DNA of 63,454 nt from Archaeoglobaceae archaeon (GCA_025057895.1 JANXEF010000001.1:1-63454), one strand, 5' to 3'; counted from the stretch's first letter, positions 8,344 through 16,930 are shown. Made by a program: numbers and translations. Notes: a model not told the origin generated them from the letters alone.

Positions 8344-8351
8344 TTAAATAC
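8344..8351 (+). promoter_or_regulatory. TATA box of the CAU tRNA gene
   Basis: TTAAATAC is centred about 27 nt before the first tRNA base at 8375, the archaeal TBP spacing, with A-rich sequence around it. Confidence 0.5.
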
Positions 8352-8374
8352 AACTTTTCTCATGAATTTAAAAA

Positions 8375-8449
8375 GGGTCCGTAGCTTAGACTGGTCAGAG
8401 CGCCCGGCTCATAACCGGGCGGTCGAGGGTTCAAATCCCTCCGGACCCA
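8375..8449 (+). tRNA. tRNA with CAU anticodon (Ile2 or elongator Met)
   Basis: A complete cloverleaf: 7-bp acceptor stem GGGTCCG/CGGACCC with discriminator A, a D arm with GG, a 5-bp anticodon stem CCCGG/CCGGG around loop CTCATAA, and a T arm with GTTCAAAT. CCA is not encoded. The anticodon CAU is used by initiator Met, elongator Met and the AUA-reading Ile2 tRNA (C34 modified to agmatidine in archaea). The GGG...CCC acceptor end is against the initiator, which usually starts with A, and resembles archaeal tRNA-Ile. I therefore lean to Ile2 but cannot exclude Met. Confidence 0.95.
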
Positions 8450-8519
8450 GATCTTAGATTTGAATCTCTGAAAAAATTCTTCCAATGCTCGATCTATGCT
8501 TGAGAGCTGTATTTTTACT

Positions 8520-8795
8520 TTAACTCTTTTTATTTATCCAAACTCCATTAATTTTAACTTCTATTTTATCATAACTAGCATTACAACAAACCCTATATGG
8601 ATAGTTATTCTCATTTGGTAATTCTGCATGTGCGTTTGTCAAATCCGAGATTCTCAAAACAAGAGTACCTGGAAAATCATTAGAGCCTATACAATCTCCT
8701 TGATTAATAGTACAAAAAAGGCTTGCGCGAGAAACAGTTAGTAAAAGACAAAAAGCTACAAAAAAATTAAAAATCAGAATGTGCTTGTTCTTCAT
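8520..8795 (-). CDS. Small secreted Cys-containing protein
   Basis: This 91-residue protein has an N-terminal signal peptide (KNKH, then a hydrophobic stretch to about residue 25, ending near SRAS). The mature part contains CTINQGDCIGS, a LRISDLTNAHAEL segment and NYPYRVCCNAS. The NAHAE plus Tyr-Pro-x-x-Val-Cys-Cys pattern is one I have seen in scattered archaeal exported proteins of unknown function; the four Cys probably form disulfides. It may be a shortened copy of a longer family. It lies 43 nt downstream of the broken cohesin gene. Confidence 0.6.
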   Translation of the reverse strand: MKNKHILIFNFFVAFCLLLTVSRASLFCTINQGDCIGSNDFPGTLVLRISDLTNAHAELPNENNYPYRVCCNASYDKIEVKINGVWINKKS

Positions 8796-8838
8796 TGTAT
8801 AATTTGACGTTATAGTTTATAAATTTAATACAATACAC

Positions 8839-10783
8839 TTAATGAAGAAGATCGTAAGTATCTCCTTTGATTTCTAAATTTTCTATTAAAGGTGTAACAA
8901 GTAGTGGATCATCATATATACCGGATGATGCTACATTTCGAAGTATCAAAGCGTAACAAAGTTCCCTAGGACATCCTGCATACTCCATGAGTCTTTCTGT
9001 ATCTATTTCTATCTCTGTATCATTTACCCACGCTTTTACTTCGTTTCTATATATTTTTCCCAATAAACCTCCTGGATCTTGATATCTAGCTCCACCGTAA
9101 AAAAGTACCGAGTAATCAAACGCATCTTTTTCATTTATTACCGGATCTGGTTTACCATGAATCCTATCATGAGGTGCCGCAAGGTAAGGTATAAGAGGTA
9201 TAGTACCATATATACTCTCTCCTCCTATTATCACTGCTGTATCTCCATCAGCTATTCCTAATGATTGTTCGGCAGAACAAGTATTAACGAATAATATCTT
9301 ATAACCATTTATCGAATTAACTTTTTCTCCAAGCCTTTCCTAAGGATATGTATCATCGTATGCTCTAAAACCGTTTAGACTACCATGGCCAACTATCCCT
9401 ATGTAAAGTATGTCATTACTATCCATAATGTTTTTCAAATTGTCGAAAACTGCATCAATGTTCTGGAATGTAGCTGCTTCATTGTAAAGCGTTATTATGT
9501 TATTCTCAGAAGTTCTCATCGACTGCGCCAAACTACTCTTTAAATATCGTCTAACGACATCACTAACGCCACTTGGATCTGGGAAAATCATAAAAGCATA
9601 TCTGTCGTTTTTAGCTCCTACTGTGTAGATATCTGGGTGTCTTTGTTCTAACTCGTCAGCTATACCGTCTGTGTCTGTATCTTCTTTTATGTAAGCTTTG
9701 AAATATGTAGAATTCTGTCTGTTTTCATTGTCTTTTACAGTTAGTTTCAAATCATACTCTCCAGGAGTGTTAAAAGTGAAGTAAACTATTCCTTGGCTTG
9801 TTTCTATTCTATTTACTAAATTGCCATTTTTGTAAATATCCCAAACATATTCAACTGGCACTGATCCGTTTCGCCAATCTGAATAGGCTCTTGCCACAAG
9901 TTTTACTGGGAATTTCTCTACTCCATAGTAGTTTCCTACATTCACGATTTTAGGATACTCGGGAGTTGGTGTTGGGGTTGGAGTGGGAGTTGGGAGTTGG
10001 TGTTGGAGTTGGTGTTGGAGTAGGAGTTGGTGTTGGGGTTGGAGTGGGAGTTGGTGGTATGGGTGTAGGAATTGTTGGTGGAGGAGTTGGAGTGGGAGTT
10101 GGTTGAAGCCATTTCAGAATTACATTTATGAGTTCTCTATCGCCAATTTTGTTGTTAAGCCAATCCAAGATTGCTTGGATCAACTCCTGATCTTCAATGT
10201 CACCATTGCCATTTTGATCATAAGCTTGCCAAGGTTCTCTAACTATTGTTAAGCTCTGAACGATTGCTGAAGCGTTTGTTCCATCAATATTTGCAGTCAC
10301 AATGCTAAAGCTTATCGTTCCAGAAGCGTTGGAATTCACTTGGAAAACAGCTGTAGCCACCTTTGTCTTAGTTGCAATGCTCACTGGATTTCCAAAGCCC
10401 ATATATTTTACGTATTTTAAGCTTTCGTTTACATCTATAAACTCATATCTGAACAATCTCTGAGTTGAGTTAGAAACATATGTGATCTTTGTTGGATCGA
10501 ATGTGAAGTTCACGAGAACTGATTGTGCTGTGCCATCTTGCAAGCTTATATCAACTGCAAATCTCTCTCCTGGAGCAACTGTGGTTTTGTTTGGCTCTAT
10601 GAAGATCTTGGCTTTTATAGCTGATATGGATTCTCTTTCAGAACTTTCATAATATTGCCATTTATTGTCTTGATAGCTTAGAGAAGATATTTCTTTGTTA
10701 TGAGTTATTTGAATCTTAACACTCGCTGTCAAGCAAATTGAAAAAACAAAAAACAAGATGATGGGAATCGAACTTCTCTTCAC
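8839..10783 (-). pseudogene. Broken exported cohesin-dockerin-caspase-like peptidase gene
   Basis: Three open segments form one former gene. From a GTG at 10783 (behind GGGTGAGAAT) come a signal peptide, a cohesin-like domain (about residues 50-185), a dockerin-like EF-type repeat (YDQNGNGDIEDQELI, then a degenerate second copy) and a Pro-Thr linker. One surplus C near 9992-9994 then shifts the frame, so this part ends at 9950. The next frame continues the linker into a PKD-like region, a calcium-type TDTDGIADELE and a clan-CD peptidase fold with the His of YIGIVGHGS. An in-frame TAG at 9340-9342 interrupts it, and the same frame resumes with LFVNTCSAEQS, the expected catalytic Cys. Archaeoglobus fulgidus is known to encode cohesin and dockerin modules. 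Confidence 0.75.
9961..10105. repeat. Pro-Thr linker repeat with 32-bp direct duplication
   Basis: The linker DNA is built from GTTGG-type units. A 32-bp sequence occurs identically at 9962-9993 and 10023-10054, offset by 61 bp. Because 61 is 3x20+1, the repeat unit carries exactly the one-base excess that breaks the reading frame. Loss of one 61-bp unit by recombination or slippage would rejoin the cohesin and peptidase frames. Confidence 0.8.
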
Positions 10784-10960
10784 ATTCTCACCCTTCTCAT
10801 GAGTTCAATCTCTCCTACTATTTCCAAGATATAAATTTTTTCTATTCTTTCCCTCACTTGGAATTTCTTCCATCTTATACATTTTGAAGAACCCTAAAAT
10901 TCCAAACTATGAAGCTATTCACTGAATATTTCTATTTTTTTATTGAATTTAGCAAGGTAT

Positions 10961-11896
10961 TCAGCTATGAAAAACCTTTTTTGCAGATTTGTAAAGCCTA
11001 TCCATGACAGCTTTGCCAATTCCTCGCTCTTCGACCCCTTCTACTAGTATAACTTTTGCACCCATCTTTTCTGCCTTGATCAACGCATCGAATACATTTT
11101 TAGCATAATCCTCAACTTTTTCTCCAACCACGATTGTTTTCCCATATATATCTTTCCTAGCTATTACAATTGCATCTTCCCTCTTTGAAAGGAAATCTCT
11201 TATCATTTTCTCTTTTTCCTCACCAACAAAAACATATATTTCTGCAGAAGTAGTGAATTTTTCTTCAAACTCTCTCGTTTCCTCTTCATGAACTTCAATA
11301 AACTTTTTTATCTCTTCAACGCTTATCGCACCATGTCTGAGGATCTTAGGTGGAAAAACTGTGACATCTAGAATTGTTGACTCTAGACCTATCTTGCAAT
11401 CTCCGATTACTATGGCGTCGATCTTATCTCCAAGCTCTGCAATTACATGTTCAAACTTTGTAGGTGTAAATCTTCCAGAAATATTTGCTGATGGGACTAC
11501 TACTGGTTTTCCGAGATCTCTTATCAATTTTAATGGTATTTCATGTGCAGGCATTCTGATTGCGACTTTTTTTGATCCTCCTGTCACTATATCTGGAATT
11601 TTCTTCTTCTTGAAGATTAGAGTGAGAGGTCCAGGGAAAAAGCTTCTCATCAATTTTTCTGCGATCTCATTTACTTCTGCAATCTCATAAACTTGGCTTA
11701 AATCTGCTACACCAACGATTAAAGGTTTATTTTTTGGTCTTTTTTTAACTTCGAAAAGCCTTTCAACAGCTTTCTCATTCATCGCATCGCATCCAAGTCC
11801 ATAAACTGTTTCAGTTGGAAAAGCAACTAAACCACCTTTTTCGAGTATCTCTACAGCTCTCTTTAATCCTTTTTCTTCCGGTTTTAGAAGTTCCAT
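10961..11896 (-). CDS. Sua5/YwlC threonylcarbamoyl-AMP synthase
   Basis: This 311-residue protein makes threonylcarbamoyl-AMP from Thr, bicarbonate and ATP, the first step of t6A37 tRNA modification. The YrdC domain (about residues 5-190) shows GGLVAFPTETVYGLGCDA, KKRPKNKPL and the PSANISG block. The extra C-terminal Sua5 domain (about 220-311) marks the Sua5 type as opposed to the short YrdC. Length and start fit the family. It is divergent from the RPA gene across a 58-nt gap. Confidence 0.93.
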   Translation of the reverse strand: MELLKPEEKGLKRAVEILEKGGLVAFPTETVYGLGCDAMNEKAVERLFEVKKRPKNKPLIVGVADLSQVYEIAEVNEIAEKLMRSFFPGPLTLIFKKKKIPDIVTGGSKKVAIRMPAHEIPLKLIRDLGKPVVVPSANISGRFTPTKFEHVIAELGDKIDAIVIGDCKIGLESTILDVTVFPPKILRHGAISVEEIKKFIEVHEEETREFEEKFTTSAEIYVFVGEEKEKMIRDFLSKREDAIVIARKDIYGKTIVVGEKVEDYAKNVFDALIKAEKMGAKVILVEGVEERGIGKAVMDRLYKSAKKVFHS

Positions 11897-11954
11897 AGGA
11901 AATCCATTCTTTCATCTTGAAAAAGCTTTTTTAAGCTTTCGGAAATTTTGAATT

Positions 11955-12875
11955 ATGGATAAATTCCACTCAATTGTTAACGAGATTTATGAGATGTTCA
12001 AGGATTACAAAGTTTCGAAGAGCGAGATCGAGAGAAGACTCAAGCTGCTAGTTTTTGAATTCAAAGTTCCGGAAGAGGAGGCTAGAAGAACAATAATCAA
12101 TGGACTTAGGAGAGATCTCAATATTTCAAAAGAAGCCCTTCGTTTTCCTTTGACAAAGATATCAGAACTTGAACCAGGGAAGTGGGTGAGCGTAAAAGCA
12201 AAGGTTATCCAGCTATGGGACTCTACAAGTCCTTCAATTGCGCAATGGGGAATAGTGGGTGATGAAACTGGAACGGCAAGATTTGTTATTTGGACGAAGT
12301 CTAGTAAAGGAAAAGTTGAGGAAGGAAAGAATTATCTCTTTGAAAAAGTAATTGTAGATGAGTTTGGAGGTGTTAAAAGTATAAAAGTGACGAGCTTGAG
12401 CGAAATAAAAGATATAGATGAGGAAATAGAAGTGAGTGAAGAAGGAGGAGAAGTAGAAGCTATAGGAGCTCTCGTTTCTATATCTCAGAACAGTGGATTG
12501 ATTCAGATCTGTAAACTGTGTGGAAGATTTACAAAAGCCGGAATCTGTAAGGAACATGGAAAAGTCGAAGGGGTAGAAGTTCTCCGTCTTCGTGGTGTGC
12601 TCGATGATGGTGAGAAGATGTTCGAAATCGAGATGGATGAAAACTGCATAAGATCTCTAACAGGTTTAGATCTCAACGCTGCAAAGAAGATGGCTTTTGA
12701 AAACCTCGATCGTAGTATCGTTTTATTAGAGTTGAAGAGAAAACTTCTTGGTAGATACTTCCGAGTTTTCGGAGAATTGAAATTCAGAACCATTAACGTT
12801 AAGAGAGCGGAATTTTTCAGACCTAAGATTTTAGAAGAAGTTGAAAAAACACTTGAGGAGGTGAAAAATTGGTAA
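11955..12875 (+). CDS. Replication factor A (RPA), large-subunit type
   Basis: This 306-residue single-stranded DNA-binding protein has an N-terminal helical region, an OB fold (SELEPGKWVSVKAKVIQLWD through the DETGTARFVIW strand) and, after an acidic linker, a second OB region with a zinc motif CKLCGRFTKAGICKEHG (three Cys and a His). This layout matches euryarchaeal RPA41-like proteins that work with a small partner. The partner gene overlaps its stop codon, so the two are translationally coupled. It would act in DNA replication and repair. Confidence 0.87.
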   Translation: MDKFHSIVNEIYEMFKDYKVSKSEIERRLKLLVFEFKVPEEEARRTIINGLRRDLNISKEALRFPLTKISELEPGKWVSVKAKVIQLWDSTSPSIAQWGIVGDETGTARFVIWTKSSKGKVEEGKNYLFEKVIVDEFGGVKSIKVTSLSEIKDIDEEIEVSEEGGEVEAIGALVSISQNSGLIQICKLCGRFTKAGICKEHGKVEGVEVLRLRGVLDDGEKMFEIEMDENCIRSLTGLDLNAAKKMAFENLDRSIVLLELKRKLLGRYFRVFGELKFRTINVKRAEFFRPKILEEVEKTLEEVKNW

Positions 12876-13504
12876 GATTGAAAAGAGAGATTGCGAAAAG
12901 AGTCTTTGCAAAGGAGTTCAATGCTTCAAGATTTAAAATTGGTGGAAATGTCGAAAAAGAAACTGTCTATATCTTCACACCTCTTGGTCTAAAATGCAAC
13001 AGAGTCTTCATAGTTGGGGCTCTACTCGAAAAAGAGGAAGTGAGACCTGATGCAGATATTTGGCGAATAAGAATTGCAGATCCAACTGGATCATTTCTCG
13101 GCTTTGTTGGAAAGTTTGATCCTGATGCGCGTGAATCTCTTGCCGAGATAGATATACCCTCTACTGTAGCAGTTGCAGCAAAGGCAAAGCTTCTAGAAAA
13201 AAGTGGTAAATCTATACCCTTTATCCGGCCTGAGAGTATAAACTTGTCTGATTTTGAAACCAGAGATTATTGGATTCTTGAAACTGCAAAGGCAACACTA
13301 AAAAGAATAGAACTCATGAAAGTAGATTCTGAGATTTCAAGGATTGCGAAAGAAAAGTATAATCCAAATCTGGAAGAATACAAGGAAATGGTAATCCATG
13401 CACTTCAAAGGCTAAAAGAGGAAGCAAAAGTAGTCGAGGAGGGTCTTGAAGAAGTCGAAGATAGTATAGAAGAAGAAGTGCTCGACATAAATGATCTATA
13501 CTGA
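12869..13504 (+). CDS. RPA-associated protein (small partner)
   Basis: This 211-residue protein matches the archaeal RPA-associated protein found beside RPA in euryarchaea. It has one OB fold (VFIVGALLEKEEV, WRIRIADPTGSFLGFVGKFD) followed by a helical and strongly acidic C-terminus (EEGLEEVEDSIEEEVLDI). The start is a TTG at 12869 that overlaps the RPA stop; a strong GGAGGTGA at 12857-12864 sits 4 nt before it. The gene overlaps the convergent DUF1152 gene by 9 nt. Confidence 0.87.
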   Translation: MVRLKREIAKRVFAKEFNASRFKIGGNVEKETVYIFTPLGLKCNRVFIVGALLEKEEVRPDADIWRIRIADPTGSFLGFVGKFDPDARESLAEIDIPSTVAVAAKAKLLEKSGKSIPFIRPESINLSDFETRDYWILETAKATLKRIELMKVDSEISRIAKEKYNPNLEEYKEMVIHALQRLKEEAKVVEEGLEEVEDSIEEEVLDINDLY

Positions 13505-14410
13505 TAGAACTCTTTCATAGTCAAGCTCTGTTATAATCCCATTTTTGTTAAGAATTCTATTTGCCTCTTCTATGCTCTTAGCTTCTAAAACTAGTTTTGC
13601 ACACTCGTTTATCTCTAAAACCGCTTTTGCCTTGAAATAAAAGATTAGGGTAGATAGTGGAGTTATTAGAACAGTTCTACCTTTTCTAATTTTTTTTATC
13701 CCTAATTCACCACGAAAGGCCAAAATAGGAATTCTACTCGCTTCTGTAACGACTTCTTCACAGACTTTCTCCATCTGAATACAATCATCTTCGCTCATAG
13801 ATGAACAACCTATGAATCCATTATTTTTATAAAGTTCTGAAATGTTTAATAGTATTTCCTCGAATTTGAGTTCACCGTCGCTACCGAAACCGGAAACTGC
13901 GACAATTCCATTTAATTGGTTTAATAATGCAACGCTGATGGCATCAGCTAGAGGACTTCTAACACCCGATTCATAGCCAAAAGAAATCGCATCTCCTCCT
14001 GCGTCAACTCCTATGAAAAGATCTATTCCTCTTTCTTCTGAAAAATTTTTTAGATCTTCACATAGCTTTTTAACACCCTTTGTGATGTCTAGTCCTAAGA
14101 CTTTTCCAAAGAATTTCGTAGCTCTAGCTAAGTTAGGTTTTATTTTGTCGGAAGTTATCGTATCCTCCTCAATAAATGCAAGTGTTTCAGCAACTCTTTC
14201 AATGTTCAATAGCTCTTCTAGACTTCTTGGACCAGGTTTTGGATCTACAACAAGCCTATCCCAAATAACTCCTCCATTGAGGATTTCGAAATCGAATTGT
14301 CTTAGAAAATTCGAAACTGGAATTGTGCTGACTATATCTCCTCCTCCCCCTATTCCAAAGACGAGAGCTTTTTTCTTCTTGCAACTTTTTAGAATTCTGA
14401 TGAATTCCAT
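13496..14410 (-). CDS. DUF1152 family protein
   Basis: The 304-residue protein has the N-terminal GIGGGGDIVSTIPVSNFL loop and the central FIGVDAGGDAISFGYESGVRSPLAD block of the DUF1152 (COG4034) family of archaea and some bacteria. The glycine-rich N-terminus suggests nucleotide or cofactor binding, but no activity is established. The ends agree with the family's usual length of about 300. It is convergent with the RPA pair and divergent from the Tat gene. Confidence 0.82.
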   Translation of the reverse strand: MEFIRILKSCKKKKALVFGIGGGGDIVSTIPVSNFLRQFDFEILNGGVIWDRLVVDPKPGPRSLEELLNIERVAETLAFIEEDTITSDKIKPNLARATKFFGKVLGLDITKGVKKLCEDLKNFSEERGIDLFIGVDAGGDAISFGYESGVRSPLADAISVALLNQLNGIVAVSGFGSDGELKFEEILLNISELYKNNGFIGCSSMSEDDCIQMEKVCEEVVTEASRIPILAFRGELGIKKIRKGRTVLITPLSTLIFYFKAKAVLEINECAKLVLEAKSIEEANRILNKNGIITELDYERVLSV

Positions 14411-14541
14411 GAACCTTCAGGGTAAGAGAGGATAATATCTTTTGCCAAATTCATGTGAAATTTAATCCTTTTTATTGGATATTTCTCTCCATATCTTTAA
14501 AAAGATCGAAAGGGATAAAAATTTTGAAACGAACAAAAACA

Positions 14542-14796
14542 ATGCTTGGATTTGAGGAAATAATATTCATCGCTATACTCGCTCTGGTGATATTGACTCC
14601 CGAAAAGTTGACAGAATTTGCAAGAGAAGTTGGAAAGATTTACGCTGAATATAAGAAAGCGAAGAGAATGATCGAACTTGAAGTTCTTTACGGGATACCA
14701 AGTGATGAAAAACTGAGAGAGGAAATGGAGAAGAAGTTTAAGGAGTTGGAAATAGAGGTTGAGAAATTCAAAGTTTCGAAATATCCTCCTCACTGA
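14542..14796 (+). CDS. TatA/TatB-like twin-arginine translocase subunit
   Basis: The 84-residue protein starts with a short membrane helix (GFEEIIFIAILALVIL), a hinge, then an amphipathic helix (EKLTEFAREVGKIYAEYKKAKRM) and a charged tail, the TatA/TatB plan. The usual Phe-Gly hinge is replaced by Thr-Pro. It would form the pore or receptor for folded proteins with twin-Arg signals. I start it at 14542 because the 29 codons open upstream are unlike any Tat sequence. tatC is not in the window. Its end overlaps the convergent ZPR1 gene by 29 nt. Confidence 0.8.
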   Translation: MLGFEEIIFIAILALVILTPEKLTEFAREVGKIYAEYKKAKRMIELEVLYGIPSDEKLREEMEKKFKELEIEVEKFKVSKYPPH

Positions 14797-15343
14797 GCCC
14801 CGTTAGTTCGATTATCGTCAAACCTGTTTTCAAATTTTTTATTTCATCCTCACACATCTTCTCTCTAAAACACTCATCTGAAATGACTATACTGTTGCCA
14901 AATGGGTCTTCGAGGATCAGGGTTAGTTCATCTCTTCCTTCTATTGTATCTTGTATTCTTTTGAGTATGGATTCGCACTTTTTCACTTTTTCTTTATCTT
15001 CTTCATTCCAGCGCATCGCAGTTTTCACGATATTTGTTACCATGTAAAGAATGCCTTCAAGATTTTTTATAAATGCCTGACTTGCTGGACCAGGCTCTAT
15101 TGAAACACCGATTTCTGGAATTCTTATCGTTCCAGAAGTTGAACGAACAACTTTAGTGAAAAGATTTCTCTCATTGATCTTGATCTTAAATCTTGTTGGC
15201 TCTTTTTCGCCAAGAACTATAGAATCTGCATGTTTGAATCCACAATCACACGAAATTGAAGTTAGAAGAATTTTATCAAAAAATGGAACCTCATAAGTCG
15301 TAACGATTAGCTTCAATTCTCTTCCACATATAGAACAGATCAT
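14768..15343 (-). CDS. ZPR1-type zinc-finger protein
   Basis: This 191-residue protein resembles a single archaeal ZPR1 module: an N-terminal zinc finger (CSICGREL...CDCGF, four Cys) followed by a beta-rich domain with ERNLFTKVVRSTSGTIRIPEIGVSIEPGP, a typical ZPR1 segment. Eukaryotic ZPR1, with two such modules, is a chaperone for eEF1A; the archaeal role is likely similar but is inferred. Its ATG overlaps the sepF stop (ATGA), so the two are coupled. Confidence 0.82.
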   Translation of the reverse strand: MICSICGRELKLIVTTYEVPFFDKILLTSISCDCGFKHADSIVLGEKEPTRFKIKINERNLFTKVVRSTSGTIRIPEIGVSIEPGPASQAFIKNLEGILYMVTNIVKTAMRWNEEDKEKVKKCESILKRIQDTIEGRDELTLILEDPFGNSIVISDECFREKMCEDEIKNLKTGLTIIELTGLSEEDISKL

Positions 15344-15702
15344 TTAATGCCCCTGATCTTGTTTCTGTCTACTTTTATTCCAGTAGGTGTTACAATCACG
15401 TACTCTTCTCCTAGTCCAACTATATCTCCGTTTATCTCATCTGTTAGCTGTTTTAAGTCTTTTAAAATTCTGTCCAAAGTTAATTTGTCATGCTTTAAAA
15501 ATCCAACATCTGCTATTACGATGTTTCCGTCGTATACTTCCTTTTTTATTCTCGGTACCTCACCTAGACCTGCCACTTCAGCGACTTTTATCAGCATTGT
15601 TGCCTTTTCTCCAACTTCCGATTCGTATTGACCCAGGTCTAACTCTTCGTATTCATCTGCAATTATTTTTTCTTTGGACTTTAGTTTGTCTAAAATTCCC
15701 AT
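15340..15702 (-). CDS. sepF: SepF-like cell division protein
   Basis: This 120-residue protein has an N-terminal amphipathic membrane-targeting helix (GILDKLKSKEK), a variable linker and a C-terminal SepF/DUF552 domain (about residues 37-115, with the KVAEVAG strand, NIVIADVGFL, and LKQLTDEINGDIVGLGEEYVIVTP). Archaeal SepF anchors FtsZ to the membrane. No ftsZ is nearby. It is translationally coupled to the ZPR1 gene downstream. Confidence 0.85.
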   Translation of the reverse strand: MGILDKLKSKEKIIADEYEELDLGQYESEVGEKATMLIKVAEVAGLGEVPRIKKEVYDGNIVIADVGFLKHDKLTLDRILKDLKQLTDEINGDIVGLGEEYVIVTPTGIKVDRNKIRGIK

Positions 15703-15742
15703 GATCTCACCTCACACTATAACCTCAGAAAAGTATTTAATT

Positions 15743-16930
15743 TTAACGCCTATTCAGGAGTTTGATCACATAGATGTAACTTTTAACGATCTCCGATCGA
15801 TGAGCAATAAGCGGAGGGACTGCTATTATCAAATAAGCAAAGCTCAGTATGTAGCGCATTTCAACGCTTTGATAAAAGAATTGAGCCATAAAAAGAGCTA
15901 GAAGTAGAAGGGCTTCGAAAAGGTTGAAACGAAGATTAATTATTATTGCAACCCCTAGCAAAGACTGTGCAGCGGTCAAAAGAAATTCTTCTTTCTGTCT
16001 CTCGTCGAGAGGAAGTGAGTTTGGATGTCCGAGAGAGATACTGTAGATCAAAGCTAGACAACCCACAAGGAGTGTCCACTGGTTGACCTTAGATGAAACG
16101 AGTGTATTAAAGCTTGCAGTAGTACGAAATCTCTTTATGAAATAAATTGCAACTATGAACTCCGGAGACTCACTTGCAAGGGGAGCTATCCATTGAACCA
16201 TCAAAAATTCATCTATTTCGAATTTTTTAGCAGTACCGATTAATCCTTCTGCAAAAGATTCAACACTTATCAGAATGACAAATGCGGAAAAAATAAATAA
16301 AAAAATAACGGATGCTCTTCTCCTTCTCGTTGGAAAGCAGCAGAGATATGCAGGTACTCCATGAGGCTCAAATTCTTCTCTATGAGCCTTTGTTGCTGTG
16401 TAAAGGTATAAAATGTATATCGCAAGCAATACTCCTGTATCGATTAATGAGATGTTACCTTTAAGGGGGATTAAAAAGCAGTAAAGTGATGCAACAAGCA
16501 AAACAAAGAATTCTAGTCTTATACCTTCATCCAGTACAATCTCTCTTTTTCTGATCCTCGTAATAGCGAAAATCGCAACTGTGCTCCATCCAATACCGAG
16601 TAGAAGTCTATTAGCTCCCGTCATGTTTGCAGCAGCATAGTGAACGTATTCTCCTCCAACTTTTCCGGCCATCCAGGTGAAGTAGATATCAACTGCATAT
16701 TCGGGTAAAACAGCTAAAAGAGCAACGACAGCAAGGCTAAGAGATCTTGGAAGATCTTTTTCAGCAGTTTCTGCAGCCCAAGAAAGAATAAAGGCGGCAG
16801 ACACAACTGCAGTTCCAGCAATTAAAGCCTCCAAATGTGGAGGATAGTGAATTGAAAGTAGGAAAGAGAGTATCCAAGGAATTGTAGCGAAGATAGTGAT
16901 TCCGATGAAGATCTTCTCTTTTAGAAACAT
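15743..16930 (-). CDS. CaCA-superfamily sodium/calcium exchanger-like protein
   Basis: The 395-residue membrane protein has about ten or eleven hydrophobic segments and the two inverted alpha repeats of cation/Ca2+ antiporters. The first repeat has SLAVVALLAVLPEYAVDI and NMTGANRLLLGIGW; the second has APLASESPEFIVAIYF and SSKVNQWTLLVG. Acidic residues sit in both (LPEYAVD and SESPE). A hydrophilic loop rich in Arg (FPTRRRRAS) separates the halves. Substrate ion is not certain, though Ca2+ or another divalent cation against Na+ or H+ is expected. Confidence 0.87.
   Translation of the reverse strand: MFLKEKIFIGITIFATIPWILSFLLSIHYPPHLEALIAGTAVVSAAFILSWAAETAEKDLPRSLSLAVVALLAVLPEYAVDIYFTWMAGKVGGEYVHYAAANMTGANRLLLGIGWSTVAIFAITRIRKREIVLDEGIRLEFFVLLVASLYCFLIPLKGNISLIDTGVLLAIYILYLYTATKAHREEFEPHGVPAYLCCFPTRRRRASVIFLFIFSAFVILISVESFAEGLIGTAKKFEIDEFLMVQWIAPLASESPEFIVAIYFIKRFRTTASFNTLVSSKVNQWTLLVGCLALIYSISLGHPNSLPLDERQKEEFLLTAAQSLLGVAIIINLRFNLFEALLLLALFMAQFFYQSVEMRYILSFAYLIIAVPPLIAHRSEIVKSYIYVIKLLNRR

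Noticed and set aside
9340-9342. TAG read as pyrrolysine
   Set aside because: Other genes here end with TAG as a normal stop (RND transporter at 61770, DUF35 at 26857), no pyl gene is in the window, and the same locus carries a second lesion.
9961-10105. CRISPR-like array
   Set aside because: The repeats are short GTTGG-type units coding for a Pro-Thr linker in frame with a protein; there are no regular unique spacers or cas genes.
14455-14541. Longer N-terminus for the Tat protein
   Set aside because: It would put 29 residues before the membrane helix, contrary to TatA topology; ATG 14542 starts directly at the helix.
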